This document shows positions 8,637 through 13,173 of a DNA stretch of 13,173 nucleotides, piece after piece. This stretch comes from Actinomycetes bacterium. GTDB taxonomy: Bacteria; Actinomycetota; Acidimicrobiia; Acidimicrobiales; RAAP-2. The stretch is taken from contig JAJZSM010000018.1 of the NCBI GenBank assembly GCA_021849765.1, positions 1-13,173 on the forward strand, written 5' to 3'. The position numbers and the translations under genes are program-made. Positions within the stretch are counted from its first letter, which is position 1, and the number at the start of each line of letters is the position of its first letter. Under the pieces are notes generated by a model, which saw only the letters and a program-made list of their open reading frames with translations, did no database searches and was not told the origin of the DNA.

Positions 8637-9623
8637 GTGCAGGCCTTCACTATCACCGAATCGGACGGCGTCCTCGCGCTCGCCGCGCAGTCTGTCGAAG
8701 CGGCCCCCCGGGACCCCGATGACGTGCTCGTGCGCGTCGAGTTCAGCGGGGTCAACTACAAAGACGCCATGGTCGCGAGTCCCCACAGCCGCGTGCGACG
8801 CGTCACCTCGCTCGTCGGCGGCGTGGATGCTGCGGGCGTGATCGAGTCCTCGGCCGTGCCCGATCTGCCCAAGGGCACGCGAGTCGCGGTGCACGGAGGT
8901 GACCTCGGTGTCGCCCGCGACGGCGGCTTCGCGCAGTTCGTCTACGCCCCGCGTCGCTTCATCTCTCCCCTCCCCGAGGCGCTGTCCACGAGAGACGCCA
9001 TGATCATCGGCACGGCGGGGGTCTCGGCAATGGCGAGCGTCCTCGCCCTCGAGGACCATGGCCTCGACCACGAGGGCGAAGTTCTCGTCACCGGCTCGAC
9101 CGGGGGCGTCGGGTCGCTCGCGGTCACGATCCTCGCCGCGCGTGGCTACCGGGTCGTCGCATCCACCGGTTCGGATCACCTCACTGACTGGCTGCTCGAG
9201 CGCGGCGCCGCCCGCGTCATCAAGCGAGATCAGGTCGGTGACCGGCCCGATCGTGTGCTCGGCACGGAGCAGTGGCGTGGCGCCGTCGACTGCGTGGGTG
9301 GCGAGACGCTCAACCAGGTCTTGCGCTGCCTGCGCTACGGCGGCGCAGTGGCGGCCAGTGGACTCGTCGCGAGCGCCGACCTCGCCACGACGGTCTACCC
9401 CTTCATCACCCGAGGCGTCGCGCTGCTCGGCATCGACGTCGTCGAGGCGCCCGCCTCCACGCGCCAGCGGGTCTGGACGAGTCTCGCCGAGACGCTCTCG
9501 AGCGCCACGCTCGAACCGCTCGTGGACTCAGTCGTGGACCTCACGCACCTCGCCCAGGCGATCGACGCACTGAGAGATGGAAAGACCCGCGGCCGGATCC
9601 TGGTGGACCCGGCCGCGGGTTGA
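8637..9623 (+). CDS. NADPH-dependent quinone oxidoreductase / acrylyl-CoA reductase, YhdH/AcuI family
   Basis: This 328-aa zinc-free medium-chain dehydrogenase/reductase belongs to the YhdH/YhfP/AcuI branch, whose characterised members reduce acrylyl-CoA or quinones with NADPH. Visible features are EFSGVNYKDAM (35-45), GGVDAAGVIE (61-70), IIGTAGVSAMASVLALE (123-139), the nucleotide-binding VTGSTGGVGSLAV (151-163), the dinucleotide-edge motif VVASTG (173-178), and the branch-specific YPFITRGVALLGIDVVEAP (254-272), ending in GRILVDP (319-325). No zinc-ligand Cys/His set is seen. Length and block order match the family (about 325-330 aa). The start is GTG, with a leaderless-type -10. Divergence from an alpha/beta hydrolase hints at shared regulation of a catabolic or detoxification step, but the substrate is unknown. 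A strong hairpin lies within its last 12 codons. Confidence 0.92.
   Translation: MQAFTITESDGVLALAAQSVEAAPRDPDDVLVRVEFSGVNYKDAMVASPHSRVRRVTSLVGGVDAAGVIESSAVPDLPKGTRVAVHGGDLGVARDGGFAQFVYAPRRFISPLPEALSTRDAMIIGTAGVSAMASVLALEDHGLDHEGEVLVTGSTGGVGSLAVTILAARGYRVVASTGSDHLTDWLLERGAARVIKRDQVGDRPDRVLGTEQWRGAVDCVGGETLNQVLRCLRYGGAVAASGLVASADLATTVYPFITRGVALLGIDVVEAPASTRQRVWTSLAETLSSATLEPLVDSVVDLTHLAQAIDALRDGKTRGRILVDPAAG
9585..9620. terminator. Strong hairpin inside the reductase 3' end, likely bidirectional terminator
   Basis: A perfect 12-bp GC-rich inverted repeat (ACCCGCGGCCGG, 9585-9596, with CCGGCCGCGGGT, 9609-9620) encloses 12 bases in which TCC/GGA can pair further around a TGGT loop. It ends directly before the TGA stop at 9621. 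The next gene is convergent and ends at 9638, leaving 14 intergenic bases, so the termination signal appears to have been placed inside the coding sequence. No U-tract follows on either strand. Confidence 0.65.
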
Positions 9624-9637
9624 ACCGCCCCCTCGAA

Positions 9638-11125
9638 CTACTCGTCGGCGACGATGGAGCCGATGCGCTCACCGATGCTCGGGTCGCGCTTGACGAGGAT
9701 TGCAGCGTAGATGACCGCGAGAATCACCGCGACCAACGCCATGTACGGGTACCAGTTGTACGGCGTGGGCTGACCGGGCTTGGCCAGGTAGTAAAGCGGC
9801 ACCAAGATCGTGACGAGCCCGAGGACCGGAAGGACCCCGTGACGGAAGCCGTTGAAGAGGTCCGGGTGGTGCTTCTTGTAATAGAAGGGCAGCGCGAGGT
9901 TGCTCAAACCGTAGACCAGCAAGATGAGGATCGTGCCGAAGGTCGAGGACTCAAAGAAGAGGTTGCCCGCGCTCATGCCCGCTGACGCCCCATGTCCACC
10001 CAAGAGGTGGCCCAGTCCCCATACTCCAATGATCAACAACGTGCCCGCGAGAAAGAACAGCAGCGAGTTGACCGGGGTGCGCCGCTTCGCGTCGACCTTA
10101 CCGATGAACTTGGGCAGCAGCCCCTCTCGACCCGCGTTGAAGATCAACCGTGCCTGTGAGTTGGTCCCCGCGATCAACGCACCGAGCGTCGAGGTCATGC
10201 CAGCGAGGAAGGCGAAGAACGCCGCCGCGCCGATGACGCCCTTGGCCACCGTGATAAACGGGATGGCGCTGCTGCTCAACTTGCCGATGTCACCCGAGAA
10301 ACCGATCACCGTGGAGTACGCGAAGAGCAGGTAGCTCACCGACATGATCGCGACCGAGGTGAAAACGGCCTTGGGGACGTTCTTTCGCGGGTTGTCCGTC
10401 TCCTCGGCCAGTGCCGCGGAGTTCTCCCAACCGATGAAGAGGTAGATCGCGAGGGGGAAGCCCGCCGCGAGGCCTGAGAACCCGTGGGTGATGTTCTTGG
10501 GGTTGAACGGCGCGAGGTTGAGGTGACCGTGGAACTTGATCAACGCGGCCACGCTCACGACCACGAGCACCAGCATCTCGAAGGCGAAGAAGAAGCCCGC
10601 GAGCTTCGTTGACACCGAGATGCCCCGGATCATCATGAACGCGGCGAAGGCGAGAAAGAGCACTGTCCAGATCCCCCACGGCACGCTCTCAAGACCCGAG
10701 ACGTTGTAGTTCTGCAAGAGGATCTGGAAGAACCCGCCCACGATGCCGACCACTGACGCCATGGCGGCGATGTAGCCGACTCCGGTGAGCAGCGCAGTCG
10801 TCACGCCCGTTCGCGCACCGAACGTCTTGCCAACGAAGGTGATGAACCCACCGGTCGAAGGCATCACCTTGGTGAACTCCGACAGGGTGTTCGCGAGGAA
10901 GGCGATCGCGATACCGGCCGCGAGGATGGTTAAGGGAGACGCGACACCTGCCGTGTAAGCGAGAAAGCCGAAGCCGAAGAAGAAACTCATCGCCGGGCCG
11001 ATGTTCGCCATCGTCGCAGCGGCGATATCAATCGGACCTAGGACACCACGATGCAATCGCTCGTGGCCATCTTCCAATGTGGGGATCTTCGCCCCCAATA
11101 GTTCCGACGAAACCGACTCGTCCAT
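9638..11125 (-). CDS. APC-superfamily amino-acid permease
   Basis: This 495-aa inner-membrane transporter has 12-14 hydrophobic helices and is most likely a proton-coupled amino-acid or polyamine-type carrier. After a hydrophilic head of about 27 residues, TM1 carries GVLGPIDIAAATMANIGPAM (27-46), with the helix break typical of APC carriers. A TM6-7 loop has IYLFIGWENSAALAEETDNP (227-246), matching the family's F-x-G-[FW]-E ... EE-x-x-NP signature. Another typical block is GTNSQARLIFNAGREGLLP. The frame extends to 11152, but the ATG at 11125 is preceded by AGGAGG four bases upstream and gives a sensible N-terminus. It is one of only three ATG starts among the window's genes. It is transcribed alone, with a long AT-richer upstream region. 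The specific substrate cannot be read from the sequence. Confidence 0.92.
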   Translation of the reverse strand: MDESVSSELLGAKIPTLEDGHERLHRGVLGPIDIAAATMANIGPAMSFFFGFGFLAYTAGVASPLTILAAGIAIAFLANTLSEFTKVMPSTGGFITFVGKTFGARTGVTTALLTGVGYIAAMASVVGIVGGFFQILLQNYNVSGLESVPWGIWTVLFLAFAAFMMIRGISVSTKLAGFFFAFEMLVLVVVSVAALIKFHGHLNLAPFNPKNITHGFSGLAAGFPLAIYLFIGWENSAALAEETDNPRKNVPKAVFTSVAIMSVSYLLFAYSTVIGFSGDIGKLSSSAIPFITVAKGVIGAAAFFAFLAGMTSTLGALIAGTNSQARLIFNAGREGLLPKFIGKVDAKRRTPVNSLLFFLAGTLLIIGVWGLGHLLGGHGASAGMSAGNLFFESSTFGTILILLVYGLSNLALPFYYKKHHPDLFNGFRHGVLPVLGLVTILVPLYYLAKPGQPTPYNWYPYMALVAVILAVIYAAILVKRDPSIGERIGSIVADE

Positions 11126-11238
11126 AAACCCTCCTACACCTTGCGCGCGCACCCTTGCGCACTAGCGCTGCCAGCAGCGCGTCCCTGAAACGTAGTAGAA
11201 GTCAAGCGCATCACTATGCATTGTTGAACGAAATTTCT
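11126..11238 (-). promoter_or_regulatory. Structured upstream region of the permease
   Basis: This non-coding stretch has several signals on the minus strand: a TTGACT hexamer (11205-11200), a TANNNT match TACGTT (11194-11189), and a hairpin with 6-7 bp arms (GCGCTG/CAGCGC, 11165-11180). Two near-repeats of CGCAAGGTG also occur (11137-11145 and 11150-11159). AGGAGG follows (11135-11130). If TACGTT is the -10, the leader is about 55 nt, contains the hairpin and could be regulatory. TTGACT has no -10 at normal spacing. Nothing here matches a riboswitch I know. Confidence 0.4.
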
Positions 11239-11315
11239 AAAAAATCTTTGCCCAAGGGCCGAAGCCCCAACTTCGGTCGCAGTTACCAATCGGTAACACG
11301 ACCCCTGCAGCGGGG
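11239..11315 (-). terminator. Run of stem-loops plus U-tract after the DUF4232-like gene
   Basis: Reading the minus strand after the stop at 11321, there are CCCC/GGGG around GCTGCA (11315-11302), GTTACC/GGTAAC around a 4-base loop (11297-11282), and CCGAAG/CTTCGG around six bases (11276-11259). A small GCCCTTGGGC palindrome (11259-11250) follows, then five bases and TTTTTT (11244-11239). The final part resembles an intrinsic terminator for the minus-strand unit. It also insulates the permease promoter just downstream. Confidence 0.5.
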
Positions 11316-11320
11316 CAACG

Positions 11321-11929
11321 CTAGTAGAACGGGCTCGCGACCAACGTGCCGTGGTTGCAGGGCTGGATCGGATAGGTCAACGAGATCGAGGTCGTCGAGG
11401 TTCCGACGCCGGTTCCCACGAGTACGACAGCGGCCGTCGGACAGGTCGTCTCGGTCCCCGTGGTCACGTCATTGAAGGCGACCGAGAAGCTCGTCTTCGA
11501 ACCCTCCTGCAAGGTCAAGGTCGTCGGTGCGTGGTTCGCGGCCGGGGTGAGGAAGTTGGCGGGGTTACCCGACGAGGGGACCTCAACGGTGCGCTCGGGC
11601 AACGTCACCCCCGCCCGATTCTCGAGGCCGAGCAATGGCCAGCCCTTGAGCGTGCACGAACCAGGTGTGGTCTTGGTAAGCGTGAAGGACGTGTAGATGG
11701 TCCCCGCGGCCCCTTGGCTCAACCCCGCACTCCCGGCGAAGTCAGAGCCGGCGCACGTCGAGCCGTTGGCGGACGCGACCGAGGTTGTCGTGGTCGAGGG
11801 GGCGACCGTCGTCGTGGTCGACGTGCTCGTCGTCGTCGTGGTCGGCGTGGTCGTCGAGTGGTACCGACTGACCGTCACGATTGCGACGAAGGCGAAAAAG
11901 AGCGCCAACGAGATGAGCGCGCGCTTCAC
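11321..11929 (-). CDS. Anchored secreted protein with Thr-rich linker and DUF4232-like domain
   Basis: This is a 202-aa exported protein. An N-terminal hydrophobic helix (about residues 4-20, after Lys-Arg) acts as a signal or anchor without an obvious lipobox cysteine. A linker of almost pure Thr/Ser follows (25-50). The outer domain (about 57-202) has four cysteines (59, 92, 163, 191), enough for two disulphides. The order of SCTLKGWPLLGLENRAGVTL (91-110) and the later Thr-rich strands ending in PCNHG resembles DUF4232 domains of actinobacterial lipoproteins and cell-wall proteins. Function is unknown. GTG at 11929 overlaps the stop of the DUF151 gene by four bases (GTGA), so translation is probably coupled. 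The linker is encoded by a low-complexity ACG/ACC-rich tract (about 11775-11860), a possible site of length variation. Confidence 0.8.
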   Translation of the reverse strand: MKRALISLALFFAFVAIVTVSRYHSTTTPTTTTTSTSTTTTVAPSTTTTSVASANGSTCAGSDFAGSAGLSQGAAGTIYTSFTLTKTTPGSCTLKGWPLLGLENRAGVTLPERTVEVPSSGNPANFLTPAANHAPTTLTLQEGSKTSFSVAFNDVTTGTETTCPTAAVVLVGTGVGTSTTSISLTYPIQPCNHGTLVASPFY

Positions 11930-12432
11930 TCGTTGAAGTCTTCGGGCCGTACGTTGTCGAGGAACTGGCGCAGCTCGGCGACGAGTTCCGCCTCATCTTC
12001 CGGCTCGCCCACCACCTCGAAACCGTCCTCGAGATGCATCACCTTGCCCTCAGCGGCCATCAGTTCGTCACGAACGAGTATCGGCGCGCCGACTCGAAGC
12101 GCGAGTGCGACGGCGTCGCTCGGACGTGCACTCACGGCCACCTCGCGGCCGTCGCGCGTCAAACGAAGCGTTGCGAAGAAGGTGTTGTCGTCGAGGTCAG
12201 TGATCTCCACCGAAAAGACTCGCGCCCCGAGCGCCGTGATCACATGGCCCATCAGATCGTGGGACATGGGCCGCGGTGTCTCCACGTGCTGGAGCGCATA
12301 GGCGATCGCCGTGGCCTCGGGAGCGCCGATGAAGATCGGCAGCACGCGGTCGCCGCCCACCTCCTCGAGCAGCAGCAACGGCGTGGACGACCCGACGTCC
12401 ACTCGAACGGCTCGAAGGACAACCTCAATCAC
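11926..12432 (-). CDS. Bifunctional nuclease family protein (DUF151/BFN)
   Basis: This 168-aa cytosolic protein belongs to the DUF151 family. A plant member has RNase and DNase activity, and the mycobacterial homologue is Rv1829. Visible features are LPIFIGAPEATAIAYAL (31-47), the RPMSHDL segment (54-60), a strand pair around VFSVEITDLDDNTFFATL (72-89), and the hallmark SARPSDAVALALR (101-113). An acidic C-terminal tail (145-168) follows. The product is close to the usual 155-165 aa. The GTG at 12432 is preceded by TAGTCT and six bases (GGAAGT), so a leaderless start is likely, though GGAAG could act weakly as a Shine-Dalgarno. It lies 47 bases after the FtsR-like gene, the same order as in mycobacteria, and overlaps the DUF4232-like gene downstream. 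Family assignment is secure. The physiological role is not. Confidence 0.92.
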   Translation of the reverse strand: MIEVVLRAVRVDVGSSTPLLLLEEVGGDRVLPIFIGAPEATAIAYALQHVETPRPMSHDLMGHVITALGARVFSVEITDLDDNTFFATLRLTRDGREVAVSARPSDAVALALRVGAPILVRDELMAAEGKVMHLEDGFEVVGEPEDEAELVAELRQFLDNVRPEDFNE

Positions 12433-12444
12433 ACTTCCAGACTA
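12433..12444 (-). promoter_or_regulatory. Leaderless promoter of the DUF151 gene
   Basis: On the minus strand TAGTCT (12444-12439) is followed by GGAAGT and GTG at 12432, the same spacing as at thiG, thiD, the hydrolase and the reductase. It lies in the 47-bp gap after the FtsR-like gene, so the DUF151 gene could be transcribed independently as well as by readthrough. Confidence 0.55.
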
Positions 12445-12479
12445 GACCTCTGTGACGACGATGGGACGTCGCCGCAGGC

Positions 12480-13173
12480 CTAGCCGCCGAGGTACTCGCT
12501 GCGGGCGCGTTCGTAGAGCGCCGCGCGCAGCGTGGCCGCCTCGTCGGCGACGACCCTGGTCACTTGCGCCACCGCGTCACGGTCCATCATCGAGCCCGGT
12601 TGGCGAAGCGGCAACGTCCATTCGTCGACGATGCCGATCTCTCGTTCGACGACCCGGCGAAGCGTCGCGAGCCGTCGCGCGTCCACGCCCCGGGTGAGCA
12701 GAACGCCCGCAGCGTTTGCGACACGCACGTCGAGCGCGCTGAAGGCCGTCTCACGCCCCACGGTCTGTGGCGATACGAGTCCCGCCGCGATCATTTCATT
12801 GACCGCGGTCGCCTCGAGTCCGGTCACCGACAGGAACTCGGCCGTCGAGTAGTGCGTGGGTGTTGGGGTCTCGTCGACCGGGGGCGTCGAATCGCCCACC
12901 ACCGAGAGCGCTGTGCGCTCCACGGGCGGCACTGACGCGCGCACCGACGGGACGGCCGCCTCACGAGCGGCCTGCCGGGTCACGCGAACTGCGGGCACGT
13001 CGTCAAGGAGACCCTGCTCGATGAGTCGTAGACGCACGACTCGAAGCGGCATGAACTCCTCGTTCGCGAGCCGGATCGCTTCACGCAGACAGGCGACGTC
13101 ACGTTCCGAGTACAGCCGATAGCCCTTGCGACTACGGGCCGGCTGCACGAGTCCCTTGTCCTCGTAGTAGCGG
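12480..13173 (-). CDS. ftsR: FtsR-like MerR-family regulator, partial (5' end off right edge)
   Basis: About 230 C-terminal residues are visible. The first are RYYEDKGLVQPARSRKGYRL, the wing of a MerR helix-turn-helix, so only the first 30 or so residues are missing. YSERDVACLREAIRLANEEF and MPLRVVRLRLIEQG continue the helix pair, matching the pattern of mycobacterial Rv1828 and corynebacterial FtsR. A poorly conserved Pro/Val-rich linker follows. A second helix-turn-helix-like domain (HYSTAEFLSVTGL...AAGLVSPQTVG) and a C-terminal helical domain with RGVDARRLATLRRVVEREIG complete it. FtsR regulates division gene ftsZ in corynebacteria; the role here is inferred by similarity. In relatives it lies just after garA (FHA protein) and gcvH, which I expect off the right edge. 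The stop is TAG at 12480-12482. Confidence 0.85.
   Translation of the reverse strand, partial: RYYEDKGLVQPARSRKGYRLYSERDVACLREAIRLANEEFMPLRVVRLRLIEQGLLDDVPAVRVTRQAAREAAVPSVRASVPPVERTALSVVGDSTPPVDETPTPTHYSTAEFLSVTGLEATAVNEMIAAGLVSPQTVGRETAFSALDVRVANAAGVLLTRGVDARRLATLRRVVEREIGIVDEWTLPLRQPGSMMDRDAVAQVTRVVADEAATLRAALYERARSEYLGG

Noticed and set aside
11775..11860. GTCGTGGTCG-like repeats as a tandem repeat or CRISPR-like array
   Set aside because: They are the low-complexity codons of the Thr/Ser linker in the DUF4232-like protein; there are no uniform repeats or unique spacers.

Overview
This is a GC-rich window, with most genes on the minus strand, from an actinobacterium. I infer Acidimicrobiia or a close relative, with moderate confidence. 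The reasons are GTG start codons at about 11 of 14 genes, Thr-rich extracytoplasmic linkers, a DUF4232-type protein, and a locus recalling the conserved actinobacterial ftsR-like MerR / bifunctional nuclease (DUF151) / second MerR / glycine-cleavage neighbourhood (Rv1828-Rv1829-Rv1830-gcvB in mycobacteria). I see no insertion sequence, phage gene, CRISPR array, tRNA or rRNA. All genes look intact except the two cut by the window edges.

Layout. (1) 1-4161, minus strand: a tight operon read from right to left, with a MerR-family regulator, a small PD-(D/E)XK-like nuclease-fold protein, gcvT, gcvPA and gcvPB (cut at base 1). Junctions overlap or have gaps of 10 bases or less. It encodes the T-protein and the two-chain P-protein of the glycine cleavage system. 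No H-protein gene is in the window. A compound inverted repeat (4199-4235) sits between this operon and thiG. (2) 4234-6503: thiamine synthesis genes thiG (minus) and thiD (plus), divergent over 117 bp. thiD is translationally coupled to a membrane-anchored protein of unknown function. (3) 6500-9623: an integral-membrane GT87/DUF2029-like glycosyltransferase and an alpha/beta hydrolase (minus), divergent by 37 bp from a YhdH/AcuI-type reductase (plus). (4) 9638-11125: an APC-superfamily amino-acid permease (minus), with a long, structured, AT-richer upstream region. (5) 11321-13173, minus: an FtsR-like MerR regulator (5' end off the right edge), a DUF151 nuclease, and a DUF4232-like anchored secreted protein coupled to it.

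The most informative pattern is at the starts. Five genes that lead transcription units (thiG, thiD, the hydrolase, the reductase and the DUF151 gene) have a TANNNT hexamer, then exactly six bases, then GTG, with no convincing Shine-Dalgarno sequence. This is the signature of leaderless mRNAs. The three ATG-started genes (gcvPB, merR and the permease) instead have purine-rich Shine-Dalgarno-like sequences. I found no clearly new multi-gene system. The best leads are the nuclease-fold gene inside the gcv operon, the palindromic merR upstream region, the two anchored proteins of unknown function coupled to thiD and to the DUF151 gene, and the roughly 7.7 kb of unrelated genes that split the regulator/gcv locus.
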